Below are positions 13,169 to 22,906 of a stretch of DNA of 64,000 nucleotides, one piece after another. Below the pieces are notes generated by a model. It ran no database searches and was not told the DNA's origin. It saw only the letters and a list, made by a program, of their open reading frames with translations. The position numbers and the translations under genes are program-made. Origin of the DNA: Oscheius dolichura (taxonomy: Eukaryota > Nematoda > Chromadorea > Rhabditida > Rhabditidae); assembly GCA_932521035.1 (NCBI GenBank), contig OW051494.1, positions 7,860,001 to 7,924,000 on the forward strand. The letters run 5' to 3'. Position 1 is the first letter of the stretch. Every line of letters starts with the position of its first letter.

Positions 13169-14390
13169 ATGAGAAGCTATTCGTCCACTCCTGAATCCTC
13201 AGAAAGACCACCTAGAAGAGATGGCAGAGATCGAAGAATGTTCGCCAATCTACAAGGAGCCTTAGGGGGAAGTGGAGCCACTCCTCTTCCTGGATCATCC
13301 CGAGGTCCACGGCGATCAAAAGTGGAAGAACCTGCGGAGAGCCTAGATGACCTCGATTCTATAATAACACAAATATCAGATCTCAGTGTCAGGCCGGATA
13401 GATCTGCGGCTCAAATTAGTGAGTATTCCTTTTTAGAACAGAAGAAATGGCCTTTTAGAAAGAAATATTGCTGCTTCATCGTATTTGTCGAAAATGGACG
13501 AAGAAGAATGGGATAAATTGGCTGAATCTTTATTACAGACAGCATTGACCAATGGGGAAGGAGAATTTGCAGCTGGCCTTTTTGTCACACTGATGGGTAT
13601 CTAGACTAAATTTCTTCATCCTTCAATTTCTACCCAGAATATGAAAGTTTCTGCGATTCGATTTCTTCTCGTCTTGGCAGCATTTGTGCTGCTTATATTA
13701 TGGAAGGAAATGATACGGATAATATTCCGACTTTTCTCGGGACCATCTTATGCACACATTGGCCGAGAAATATGTCCAAAGTGAATTCGTACTTTATATC
13801 AAAAGAATTTGTCGCCTTTTAGGCTATTGATTCCGTAAATCCAGTCCTCTACACAGCCGTTTGTATAGTAAAAGGTTGGCTGATAGTCCTCCAAGAAGAT
13901 AACACTGTAAGCTTGAAGAATAAATAGAAAAAAAAATAAGTTTCAGGCAGAAATAGTGCCTAATCTTCCGGATCTCCCTGAATCAGATGAAGAAGACAGT
14001 GAATCTGAAAAAAATAACGAAGAAACTGATGAGAATAATCCGGAAAGAGAAGATCCAGTGATTGTCAATAGGTCCGATCCTCCTGCTATTATTGAAAAAA
14101 AAACACAAAGTTTAGATGTGCAAAAGCTGTTACAGCTTTGTGTGAATCTACGCAAAGATCGCTCTGGATGAAATGGCCTGAGCTTTGTGACGAAATCTAT
14201 AATGCCATCAAGCCGGCTATAACTCACAATACGAAGATAACGGGGTGGGATTTTCATCTTTTCTAGCAAGAGCGGAACCAATTCTTTCAGAAATGTCAAA
14301 GCGGGATTACTTCACACGCTGATTTCACTTCATGCCTGGACAAAAACAGGCGCAGTCACAACAAAATCGACTTCTACTCAAACTATCTAA
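13169..14390 (+). CDS. Unrecognised helical protein, possibly MIF4G/HEAT-like
   Basis: Seven exons join in frame: 13169-13418, 13459-13596, 13638-13780, 13823-13906, 13947-14071, 14116-14244, 14291-14390, giving 322 residues. All introns are 40-46 nt and GT-AG. The N-terminus is Arg/Ser/Pro-rich and probably disordered. Residues about 95-215 look all-helical (EEEWDKLAESLLQTAL onward). An acidic Glu/Asp/Asn linker follows, then another helical segment ending GLLHTLISLHAWTK. The alternation of helices and the final Leu/Trp-rich helix resemble small MIF4G-domain translation factors, but no diagnostic motif fixes this. It could equally be another helical-repeat family. An AATAAA lies at about 14457. 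Confidence 0.6.
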
Positions 14391-14537
14391 AAATTTTAAC
14401 CTTGTCTTTCATTGGATTACGAGTAGTCATGCCATCTCATACACCTGTGATATATAATAAATTTATGACAAATTTGAGCACTTGTTTGAGACAATTACCT
14501 GTCTAATGATAAAATAGAGGTCAATAGAAGGATAAAT

Positions 14538-14829
14538 CTACTCGGATCGTTCCATTCCAAGAATTTCTTTTTGCAATACGGAGACTCGTCCGTTGGCCTT
14601 CCATTCTCGTGTATGATTCCAGTCGATAAATATTAATCCTGAAAAAGTTAAAATTAACTATGCAGACCTCTTTGTTCACGCTTCTATTTACTTACAACAT
14701 AACACTAGTTTCGAAAAGATTATCCTGAAATAGAAAAAAAAAATCAGTTTATTACAAACCTGCTGTTAAAATTGGCCATATGTAGACAGGAAGTCGTTTC
14801 TTGAAATGGTAGAAAAATGAGTCTGCCAT
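14538..14829 (-). CDS. 56-residue single-pass membrane protein, NDUFB1-like
   Basis: Two exons, 14760-14829 and 14538-14638, splice in frame to 56 residues. Residues about 12-28 (KRLPVYIWPILTAGLIF) form one membrane segment. A short charged region follows it (DWNHTREWKANGRVSVLQKE). Size, topology and the charged segment after the helix resemble complex I subunit NDUFB1 (MNLL) of mitochondria, which would place it in the inner membrane. The similarity is weak and by eye. A second possible exon in the intron (GATAATC at about 14730) would introduce a stop, so it is left out. Confidence 0.5.
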
Positions 14830-14929
14830 TTCTGAAAAAGTAATCATAAGGAAAGGGAAGAGAAGAAAGGTAGAGGTCTAATCTAGTCTTTGCAAAAGAT
14901 ATAAATGCAACTAATGTAACTTTTAAAAA

Positions 14930-15220
14930 ATGGTTCAAAATGCAGCCAAAAACTGCTGTCAGGTGCTGCTTGTAATCAGCATTGATATTGTTCTAGTCTT
15001 TTGCAATCAATACAATGTAAAACAGAACGAAATGAACGAAGCAAGCAGCAAAGAAGATTCAAGGAGGGCTCGCCTCGTGAGAGCCAAAATGATTCTGCTC
15101 TGGCCGGCTGTTTGCCAGTTGTTCGAGAGACATGTCTCTGGTCGGAGCTCCGGCCGGAGAAGTGATAATGAGAAGCATAAAAGTGACCGAGAATTTTCCA
15201 ATGTTTATTTGTACTGTTAG
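14930..15220 (+). CDS. Doubtful small ORF
   Basis: A 96-codon frame starts 100 bp from the head of the minus-strand NDUFB1-like gene. It begins MVQNAAKNCCQ, has a hydrophobic stretch that may instead be an intron (GTGCTG to AAACAG), then a basic Ser/Arg-rich tail. Its 3' end meets the end of the minus gene at 15231. There is no family match, and it may be noncoding. Confidence 0.2.
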   Translation: MVQNAAKNCCQVLLVISIDIVLVFCNQYNVKQNEMNEASSKEDSRRARLVRAKMILLWPAVCQLFERHVSGRSSGRRSDNEKHKSDREFSNVYLYC

Positions 15221-15230
15221 TTATTGTTGG

Positions 15231-15447
15231 CTAGTTGTCCTGTTGTTCCATTTCTTCGAGTTCTTCTTCTTCTTCTTCTCGTTTACGCTGAGCTTCTGTG
15301 ATGTATTCGTTGTTCTTTACAAATAATGAGCGCCTCACCTTGCCAGTCAATAATATCATGCTGAATAAGAATCCAGTAGAGTGAAACTAGCACATAAAGA
15401 AGAAGAAGCAAGTAGAGAAATGACTGCAGCGACTCTACAACGCTCAT
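15231..15447 (-). CDS. 57-residue membrane protein with acidic tail
   Basis: Exons 15339-15447 and 15295 down to 15231 join across a 43-nt GT-AG intron in frame. The product has a strongly hydrophobic helix at residues 8-28 (LQSFLYLLLLLYVLVSLYWI). Residues about 37-57 are charged: EAQRKR followed by six Glu, then LEEMEQQDN. Without splicing the frame would read a different 62-residue tail. The spliced tail has more natural composition. The family is unknown; it resembles small integral membrane proteins of organelles only in size and topology. Confidence 0.45.
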
Positions 15448-15475
15448 CCGGCTTCGCAAGACGACAATCAATTGA

Positions 15476-15697
15476 ATGAATCATGACTCGTCAAAGCTAA
15501 ACAAAGCTCAATTTGTCGACTTATTCGACAAGCTATTGAATTTTATCAATTTTTACAACTTTCTTTCATCAGTTTACAGTCTTGCGTCAAAAGTAAGAAA
15601 AGGCATGGCTCACTGTGGTTACTCATCGTCTGTGACGATTTGTAGATGTCTGGAACTATTTTGGGGATCTTCAGCTCAATTGGATGTAATTTTATGA
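15476..15697 (+). CDS. Possible small ORF divergent from 15447
   Basis: The ATG at 15476 is only 29 bp from the head of the minus-strand membrane protein. It opens 73 codons beginning MNHDSSKLNKAQFVDLFDKLL. A GT-AG intron at about 15592-15645 would give an alternative tail ending at 15711. No family is recognised and neither model is well supported. Confidence 0.25.
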   Translation: MNHDSSKLNKAQFVDLFDKLLNFINFYNFLSSVYSLASKVRKGMAHCGYSSSVTICRCLELFWGSSAQLDVIL

Positions 15698-15781
15698 AAG
15701 ATCTTTATTGAAGCAAGAAATAATCGTGATAAAAATTTATTCGACTACACAAGTATCAGAAATTCGTTTCCCCAGCTGCAC

Positions 15782-16123
15782 TTAGCCTCTATTCGCGTTG
15801 GAAGAGTACTGCTGCTGGGAGGGTTGGTTCATTCCTTGGCTGTCGTACATCATTTGATTATTGTTGGAGCCGGATCCGTACATCGCGTCGAGAGCTCGAT
15901 GGACTTGATAATTGGAGTACATCCTGTAATTCTTCTTTTCTCTGTCTGAAAAGATAACAAACCGTCCAGTGAAGGGGTCCTGGAAGAGCCGACTGCTGAG
16001 ATCTTGTCCATTCATTGAGCCACTCATCCCGGCGTTGCCTATTCCACTGCTGCTGTCCATTCCAGGATAAGCGAGGGTGACTCCAAGGCAGGCGGCGAGT
16101 ACCAGGGCGAGGAAGAGCTTCAT
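15782..16123 (-). CDS. Small secreted Asn/Gln/Ser-rich protein, paralogue A
   Basis: A 113-residue protein with a clear signal peptide, MKLFLALVLAACLGVTLA, cut before YPGM. The mature part contains DPFTGRFVIF, a helical segment (YQVHRALDAMYG), and an Asn/Gln/Met-rich tail ending SSNANRG. It is a tandem paralogue of the gene at 17128-17436 on the same strand. They share the signal peptide, the DPxTGRFV block, the ALxAMYG block and the tail. A TATA box 33 bp upstream of the ATG implies a very short 5' leader. The function is unknown; secretion is inferred from the signal peptide. Confidence 0.75.
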   Translation of the reverse strand: MKLFLALVLAACLGVTLAYPGMDSSSGIGNAGMSGSMNGQDLSSRLFQDPFTGRFVIFSDREKKNYRMYSNYQVHRALDAMYGSGSNNNQMMYDSQGMNQPSQQQYSSNANRG

Positions 16124-16155
16124 CGTTGGATGGCGGTATCTTCCGGGAGAGGGCA

Positions 16156-16162
16156 TTATATA
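16156..16162 (-). promoter_or_regulatory. TATA box of secreted paralogue A
   Basis: TATATAA on the minus strand, 33 bp before the ATG at 16123. The same box at the same spacing precedes paralogue B. Confidence 0.7.
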
Positions 16163-17127
16163 CTCTCCAGCCGTATTTACTCTACTTCTGCGGTGAACAA
16201 AGAAGAAAAAGAGTGAGCAAGAGTTTTGTAAACTTGGAATCAAACAAAGTACGCGCGGAGGCAAGTTCAGAGGTCAAATCACAGAGGGCAGCCCGGTGAG
16301 TCAGGCTAGAAATATTTGGGAGAATGAGAGGAAAGAAAATGAAAGAATTTCTCAAAATTCAAAATTGGTGGAAAATGGCAGGGAGAAGGGGCCGGGGAGG
16401 ACAGGGCGCCGAGGAATAACCTATCCTGCCGGTCTTCTGACTATTGTGCAGATTCTGCTCCTCGGCAAGATTGATTCATTGGAAGAAAAACTCGAACGGA
16501 CGACGACAGCAAATTTTTGGAGAGAGCCGAGTGTCAAGAAGACGGGCGCATACAACTCTGATGCTCTTCCGTGACCATGGTCTTTAGATTTTGGAGACCC
16601 GGCTCGGGCCGGCCCGTTGGCCACCCTACTTTCGAGTCGTTCATATGGTCACAATGAACAGGATTGCTATCGATATAATGTTCTAGACTAGAAAAAAGGA
16701 GGTCGTCTCTATCTCTCCGTGGGGATTTGACTCTTAGCTGTCGTCCTTCTTTCCCTCTCCTCGTCCTCCTCGCCGTCCTTCTTCTTCTCGTCCACCACGT
16801 CCTTCTCCTCTCTTTCGTCTTCCATCGTCCACCTCCCTGTCCGCCTCCCCGTCCTTCTTCTTGTTCTCCTCCTCTTCTTTATCTTCCTTCTCCATCTCGT
16901 CCTCCTCCCTAATCGGCACTACCGGCTACTGCGGCTCAGGAGACGAATCAGCGTTATGGCGGTCCAAGGGCTAATTCCCGGCATTTCCCCAATACTGCCC
17001 CTACTTGGGACGAGGTCTTTCCTTTTTATAATTTCCCCATAAATCAAATTATAAGCGTGGCCACACTTTATTAGGGACTAGATACAAGTAATTGTGAGGA
17101 GAGGAGGATCTCTTCCCCCGGCTGGGT

Positions 17128-17436
17128 CTAGCCTCTGTTGGCGTTGCTGTTGTACTGGTAGGGCTGGCTCATCCGACTGTCGTACATCTGATTGTTGTAG
17201 GCGCCCATTCCGTACATCGCTTCGAGAGCCTGGTGAACTTGGTCCTGGGTGTAGCTGCTGTAATTTGTCTCTATTATTCAAAGAAGAGAGAGGAGAACAA
17301 ACCGTCCGGTGGAGGGGTCGCGGTAGACTTGGTTGGTGGTGGTGTCCTGTCCATACATGGAGGAGCTGCCCATCCCGGGGCCGGCGAGGGCGACTCCGAG
17401 GCAGACGGCGAGTACCAGGGCGAGGAAGAGCTTCAT
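17128..17436 (-). CDS. Small secreted protein, paralogue B, with in-frame TGA or tiny intron
   Basis: The signal peptide MKLFLALVLAVCLGVALA is followed by GPGMGSSSMYGQD and DPSTGRFV, matching paralogue A. The frame then meets TGA at 17278-17280. The same frame resumes with NYSSYTQDQVHQALEAMYG and ends YNSNANRG at a TAG (17128-17130), clearly homologous to A. Removing 17269-17298 (GTTCTC to AGAG, 30 nt) restores an open frame and joins TGRF to TNYSSY. Either this is an unusually short intron or the copy is broken or read through. A TATA box lies at 17469-17475. Confidence 0.65.
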
Positions 17437-17468
17437 AGTTGGATGGCCTTCCTCTCCCGGAGAGGTCA

Positions 17469-17475
17469 TTATATA
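17469..17475 (-). promoter_or_regulatory. TATA box of secreted paralogue B
   Basis: TATATAA on the minus strand about 33 bp before the ATG at 17436, as in paralogue A. Confidence 0.7.
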
Positions 17476-19201
17476 CCCCTACTATTTACCTTTTTCTGTC
17501 CTGTACAAAGAGATAAAAGGGAGTGAGCAAGAGTCTCTCTTGTAAACTTTCTGAAACTACGAAGAACCATTTACTCATGTCAAACAGGGAGCGCGGGGAC
17601 AAGGTCAGAGATTACCGTAACCAGAGGTCAACACGGTGAGTCAAGCTACAAAAATTTTGGAAGAATTGGAGGAAAGGAAAAGAAGAATATACTGTAAGTG
17701 AATTGAATATGGGCAAGGGTATTTTCCGGCCCGGGGGAGGACGGCCGGCAGGGGAAGAATCCATCCTCCCCTAGGATTATGGCTTTCTAGGCAGATTCTG
17801 CTCCCTGGGAAAGATTTCTCCCTTTGAGTATTGACTACAAAATGGTGCCAGTACTGTGTTGTTCTGGTTCTTTCTTCCCAGCTTCTCCTCTTCTCCGAAA
17901 TCCCTAAGAAGTCGGAAGGACGCGCTAGAAGTAGAACCCGCCGCTGGCCGACGGGGACACAGCATCTTTCGGACCACCCCGAACATAATTTTCTATTGTA
18001 TTTAATACAGCAGCCCACGAACTATCTTTTTTCAGACAGGCGCTCGAGATTCCCGCTTTTGAAGCTGAGCGGCCCCGATTTCCCCTCAAATATGGGCAAA
18101 ATTGACTGAAAAAGCAAGAAGATCGGCCCGGTGTGGTCCGTAGCGGTGTCCTCTTGATCTACCAACAGAGTGAGATGTAGCCCTTGGTTTTCTGCATCGA
18201 ATACTGCAGAAAAATCTGTCCGAAAGTTGCCGAAATCCGCATCGGCCCGCGTCATCCAGCATCAGTCTGCTGACGAGCCTAGTCAGGAGGTGCAAGGCCT
18301 ACCCATCCTCAGCGTCTCTTTATATTCTTCCTAGATTAAAAATGACCCGGACTTCCGCTTTCATCCAGTAGGTTAGCTAGTGAAGCTATTTTCTAGTCTC
18401 TAATCTCGAAGAAACACCTGTAGAGTGCACTTGACTTTTCCCCGGGCTTATCTCCAACAGACTTGGGTCAATCTCGGAGATCAGCCAAGTTCCACACGGT
18501 GACAAAAGTGACTCATTGTTCGTTACTTCAAAACACAGGCCGACTACTAACAGATGTTGCACACAAACTCCAAAAATAAGAGAGCAGACACCACTACAAG
18601 CCGGTGGCCCTTCAGAGACCCAAGAGGACCCACCTCGTCCTGCTCTCTGCCATCCTCCTTGTACTTCTCCATATTGCCTCATTTTCGTCATCATCCATAT
18701 CCTCCTTTTTTCTCATCCTCCTCTGTCTTCTCCCCGTCTTCCTCCTCGCCGCCCTTTTCCTCCTTCTCCTTCTGCCCGTCTCCCTTCCACTCTTCCTCCC
18801 ATACATGGCTGGAACCCAGGCCCGGCCCGGTCCGGGTGCGCGATTTCAATCCGGACCGGGCTGGCGGCCCCAAATGAGCCATGTATGCTTCCTCCACGTG
18901 CTCCTCCTTCCTCTTCACCCAATCGGCCTCCGAACTTCATGGTTCTTCTCCCCACATCTTCTCATTACTGGACAGAAACCCAGCGGACTTTGTTACCGGA
19001 TAGCCCGACCCATCCGGACGAGGCCGCGTCCACGGGACGGCTGGCCTTCCCTCTTTCTCTGTCCTCCGGAGAGCCGCGCGGGTCCCTTTTTCTATAATAA
19101 AGTAGACGAGGGGACGGGGGTCATTTTTAACTGCAGGTCAAACGCAGGTCGGATCCTGTCCAAACCCCTGATTAGAATACCCAAACGGATTAGCTGAGAG
19201 C
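17476..19201. other. Gene-free stretch with pyrimidine-rich block
   Basis: No gene could be supported. A strongly pyrimidine-rich block (CTCCTC and TTCCTC runs) covers about 18640-18800. This gives long but artefactual frames on both strands. A minus frame at 18022-18255 has fair composition, but no start, splice partner or homology was found. Confidence 0.4.
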
Positions 19202-19208
19202 TATATAA
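19202..19208 (+). promoter_or_regulatory. TATA box of the protamine-like gene
   Basis: TATATAA 46 bp upstream of the ATG at 19254. Confidence 0.7.
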
Positions 19209-19253
19209 GGCGGCTGCCAACTGGGATAGCTCATTCTTATCCCAACTAACCCC

Positions 19254-19613
19254 ATGGCTCCTCGTGCTACTGGAACTCGTCGCCGCCAGGCCACCCCTCG
19301 TCCCCGTACGCGTACGGCCTCGTCCTCGAGCCGTTCTCGTAGCCGTAGCCGTAGCCGCTCCGTGAGCCGTTCTAACCGCCGCCGCTCGACGACGAGTCGC
19401 CGCCGCCGCTCTGCCAGCCGTTCGATGGCCCGCTCCCAGAGAAGCCGTCGTGCCACCTCTGCTCCTCGTCGCAGCCGTTCTGCTGCCTCTGCCCGTAGCC
19501 GGTCCCGTGCCCGTTCGGCCTCTGCTCGTGGTCCCAGGAGTGCCGGCCGCGGAGCGTGGAGGGACCGTCGCGGTCGTCTTCACCACGCCGACGGCCGCTA
19601 TGCCCGCGAGTAG
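19254..19613 (+). CDS. Arg/Ser-rich protamine-like nuclear basic protein
   Basis: A single-exon gene of 119 residues with its own TATA box and an AATAAA just after the stop at 19619-19624. The composition is extreme: Arg and Ser dominate throughout, with Ala and Thr next, RS runs such as RSRSRSRSRSVSRS, arginine clusters such as NRRRSTTSRRRRS, no Lys, and almost no hydrophobic core. The last 20 residues (GAWRDRRGRLHHADG) are less repetitive. Small, intronless, TATA-driven Arg/Ser proteins of this kind are typical of sperm chromatin proteins. An SR splicing factor is less likely because no RNA-binding domain is present. The sperm role is inferred from composition only. Confidence 0.6.
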   Translation: MAPRATGTRRRQATPRPRTRTASSSSRSRSRSRSRSVSRSNRRRSTTSRRRRSASRSMARSQRSRRATSAPRRSRSAASARSRSRARSASARGPRSAGRGAWRDRRGRLHHADGRYARE

Positions 19614-19618
19614 TCATG

Positions 19619-19624
19619 AATAAA
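19619..19624 (+). terminator. Poly(A) signal of the protamine-like gene
   Basis: AATAAA starts six bases after the stop codon. No histone-type stem-loop is visible here. Confidence 0.5.
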
Positions 19625-20206
19625 TACTGGCCACTGATGTTCTTTCCTTTCTCTTCTCTTTGTATTTGTACCGTCTTTATTTCTCTAATTTTCTCGAAGT
19701 ATGACCGTCACATGGGAATATTCCCGCTCCTCTCGTTCGTCAGGTTCGCGTCTTCCGGATACGCGTTCCTCTGGCCGACACTGCCCCGGAACTGCTCCGT
19801 CTGCTGCTGTTGAATCGCACTGTAGACTCTGAAATATTTTGATTTTCTGGTCGGCAGGGTGACTCAGAGAGACAATCTTTACCTCTTATTCACCCCGCTA
19901 TTTACCCAGGCCGAGTAGTTTCTACCTTGGACAAGTTTGATCTCGTGCGGGTAAAACATGGAACGTTTTCTTGGACTTTCGTTTGGCAAATAGGAAGGAA
20001 GTGGGAGGAGAGAAGGGCAGAGTGCCACCTAGGACAAGGCGGCACACCACGTGGCCGGGGGAAGACGCCTTCTCTCGGGCACGGCCGCTGGCCGGCCAAG
20101 GCGCCCCTCACAATAAAACTGGGCTCTTATGGACTATAACCTATATCGGCTTGTCCGCCATAAAATTCTGAACAAAATAGACATTAAAAAAATAAGCAAG
20201 GTCGAA
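19625..20206. other. Gene-free stretch
   Basis: No exon was supported on either strand. The sequence is GC-rich in the second half. Confidence 0.35.
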
Positions 20207-20452
20207 TTATTCGAGCGCGGCGTTTGGTGAGTTTTTGGATGCGGTGAGGGAGAACGTTGGCCCATCCTCTCCCTTATAAGGACTGCGGCTATTACCGTAC
20301 TTTCGACTAAAGATCCTATTTGGTTGGGAGATACTTTCCACCACGATGTATCTGATCAAGTAAGAGTTACACGAAACTGGGATGGCCCTCAAGCAGCCTA
20401 CACACCCCAGAGGCACAGCCAGGAGGACGCCACCCGGCTGAAAGGGGTCGCC
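20207..20452 (-). CDS. Possible terminal exon of an unknown protein
   Basis: After a TTTCAG at about 20438-20443 the minus strand stays open for about 75 codons to a TAA. The reading contains VLLAVPLGCVGCLRAIPVSC followed by a Tyr/Ile-rich stretch and a polar tail. The composition looks coding, but no upstream exon or homologue was identified. Confidence 0.25.
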   Translation of the reverse strand, partial: GDPFQPGGVLLAVPLGCVGCLRAIPVSCNSYLIRYIVVESISQPNRIFSRKYGNSRSPYKGEDGPTFSLTASKNSPNAALE

Positions 20453-20497
20453 GCGGGAGGATGAGTTTTCAACCCCTTCCGGTCCAGTACCAGCCAA

Positions 20498-21126
20498 ACT
20501 TTTAGAACCGTTTGATCAACAGACCGAGAGCTATCATATACCGTGCTCCCATGCTAGAGAACCGGTCAAGAGGCCGAGCGAACCGAGATTTTAGCGATAT
20601 TTTGGGTAAACTAGGGCAAAACCGAGTAAAACCTCGACCGGTGTCGGATTTTGCCCCGGAATTCTGTTAATCGGCAGATCACAAGATAGTCATTGATCTG
20701 GTGAATATGATACCGTTGAGAATTTTTCCTGAAATAGGCACTAAAGTGTCGAAAACCTCAATCCTGACGGGGTGTGCCCTAAACCAGGCGGGAAACTTCC
20801 TCTGGGGAGGGGGGATCATATAAAGGGAGTCTCCGACCGCTCTTTCTCTATTTGTTTGCACCTCTACACCTTTGGTAGAGTGTTACAGAGAGACTTTGAT
20901 GGGAGACCTTGTGTGGAGATTACTGTAACCCAGGAAAAGGGACGAGACCCCCGCGACCGCGCCGTCTCTCATCACTTTGGTCGGTTTATCGCGTTCAATC
21001 CGGGAATTTCAGTCTAGGCAGAGTGAAAACCCATTTCCTAGTCTAACTACAGTACCCCCAGAAATACAAAAACCTTGAAAATTCGAATCTTTATTACACC
21101 GCGGTTATGTACACTTCGAGGCTCGT
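20498..21126. other. Gene-free stretch with a TATA-like box
   Basis: ATATAAAG at about 20818 resembles a TATA box, but no plausible start codon follows. Nothing else is seen. Confidence 0.3.
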
Positions 21127-21993
21127 CTAACCGCTGAATCCGTTCTGGTATCCGCGGTTATTGCTGTTGTATCCATTTAAGCTGTATCCGCTGCTCGGAT
21201 AGTTTGAACTGTATCCACTGCTGGGGTAGTTGGAGTTGTATCCGCTACTGTATCCTCCATTGTATCCATTGTATCCGGAGGATCCGGTATTGTAGCCGGA
21301 AGAGGCGCTGTTATATCCGAGGCGGGAATTGGAGCCACTGGGATTGTAGTTTCTTCCATTTCCGTATTCAGAGCTGCTGCTTCCATAATTTCTATTGTTG
21401 TATGGATATTGACTGAAAAAAGACGGGGAAGTCGGAGTATTCTCAATATATCCACTCGGGTTCAATTCAGGATAGACTTTGTAGCTCTACGGAGTTCTAT
21501 AGACGTTTTTCGTTTTTATAATACCATTATTATCTATTCATGATGGTTTCTATTATTTTATCAACTCTGAATTACTAAAGAACAAAATAGAACAGCAGAA
21601 AAATGGGGGAGACATTGAGAACTGGTAGGTATTATTCTAGAAAACCACATTTTACTTCATTCTGCTATATTATAGCGAGTTACTTGCCATTTTTTTATAT
21701 GGAAATGTTTCTCTCAGCGTGATCAATATTTTGGAATAAAAATTACAAAAATTCTATGTCAGAACTATAAGAAAAGTCTGTGAAATCATTCAGAAGAAGA
21801 AGACACAGCCACAATCAGTCCTTTTTTACCGGAATCCTTCATTTTTACTAAGTTTTAGTACACAACGGCTCTAGTTCAGACAAGAGTAAGAAACTCACGA
21901 ATTGCTGTAGGCTGAGCTGCTGGAAGAAGGCGCCGCGCTGACCAGAGCCACGGCGACCAGAGCCAGAAGAAGAACAATCGACTTGAGAGACAT
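21127..21993 (-). CDS. Secreted Gly/Tyr/Ser/Asn-rich repeat protein
   Basis: Two exons, 21899-21993 and 21127-21412, splice in frame to 126 residues. The signal peptide is MSLKSIVLLLALVAVALVSA, followed by APSSSSSAYSNS. The rest is low-complexity: repeated SSGYNS, SGYNG and YPSSGYS units with almost no charged residues. The end is YQNGFSG. Proteins of this kind in nematodes are usually extracellular, cuticle-associated or antimicrobial-like. Which applies here cannot be said. A TATA box (TATATAG, near 22044) lies about 50 bp upstream of the ATG. The two secreted paralogues at 15.8 and 17.1 kb have a similar layout. Confidence 0.75.
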
Positions 21994-22043
21994 CGTTTAG
22001 TAGGAGAAGAGGATCCACTGATCCAAGACACCCGCCATCCCCG

Positions 22044-22050
22044 CTATATA
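22044..22050 (-). promoter_or_regulatory. TATA box of the Gly/Tyr-rich secreted gene
   Basis: TATATAG on the minus strand, about 51 bp before the ATG at 21993. Confidence 0.6.
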
Positions 22051-22546
22051 CCCGTTACTTCAGTTTATTTGTCCTTTTGACTCGCTTGTCTACAAGTAGT
22101 CAACATTTTCAGAGAGAGTGCTTTCCCCTGAAGAGAGGTCAGACCGGCCGAGCCACTGAGTCAATTCAAAGCACAAAAGATTTAGTAAATAAGAAGTAAC
22201 ATGTTATTTTGAGTAGGTTATTCTAAAGGCGAGTGTCTAACAGGCAATTGTTTGTTTACATAAGCTCCGGTAAGAAACACTGGGGGTCACGTCATTCAGA
22301 CGCAAAGGCGGCAAACATTGCCTCAATACAGTTATTATTGGGTCGACACAATTCTTAAGCTCTATGAGCTGTTGAAGAGAGTAGTTTTCGGAGAAAATAT
22401 GTTAAAAATTGGAGAAATTTTTCGAAAAGGAACATAAGCATGTTTCATTCGTTCAGCAGGCCAGAGACGTCGGAGGTGCTTCACAGAGCCTTTATATCCA
22501 TTTTTACACATTATCATTTGTTTTAGATAAATTCTATTTATAGAGT

Positions 22547-22822
22547 TTGGCTTCGAATTACCCTGTAACAAAAAAAGGAAAAGTCAAAATTTTGCTGAAA
22601 ATAGAAAACAAACTGATTACTAACACGGCTATTGGAAAGACTGTCGCAAAGATTCGAAAAGTCTATGTCTTTAAAAATGCCTTCACATCCGAGGAGGAAG
22701 AAGACGCCCGGAAAAGATTCGAGTGGGTTGAAGTTCAAGCCGCATCTCATTCTACTATCATAGTAAGCTTCAAGTTGAAAATAAACTTGTGTGAAAACAA
22801 ACAAAATTTATTGTGTACATAG
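22547..22822 (+). CDS. Exon with TFIIS N-terminal-like segment
   Basis: An open frame of about 90 codons contains KVKILLKIENKLITNTAIGK followed by TVAKIRKV. This resembles helices of the TFIIS/Elongin A N-terminal domain, in which IGKTVxxLRK is the most conserved stretch. An acidic then basic segment (TSEEEEDARKRF) follows. There is no in-frame ATG at its start. Upstream plus-strand exons around 22330-22510 are possible, but I could not fix a model. It may be a fragment or pseudogene, and ends close to the tail of the minus-strand gene at 22907. Confidence 0.33.
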   Translation: MASNYPVTKKGKVKILLKIENKLITNTAIGKTVAKIRKVYVFKNAFTSEEEEDARKRFEWVEVQAASHSTIIVSFKLKINLCENKQNLLCT

Positions 22823-22906
22823 AATTATTGCACAACGTAACAAAAACAACAAAACAAAATGGGGAAAGAATGATCAACAGTATGCACTAATCGTAAATTC
22901 TTCGTG

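Noticed and set aside
18604-19197. Long plus-strand frames with many Leu/Ser/Pro
   Set aside because: They come from a pyrimidine-rich tract that leaves several frames open on both strands. There are no splice sites or start context.
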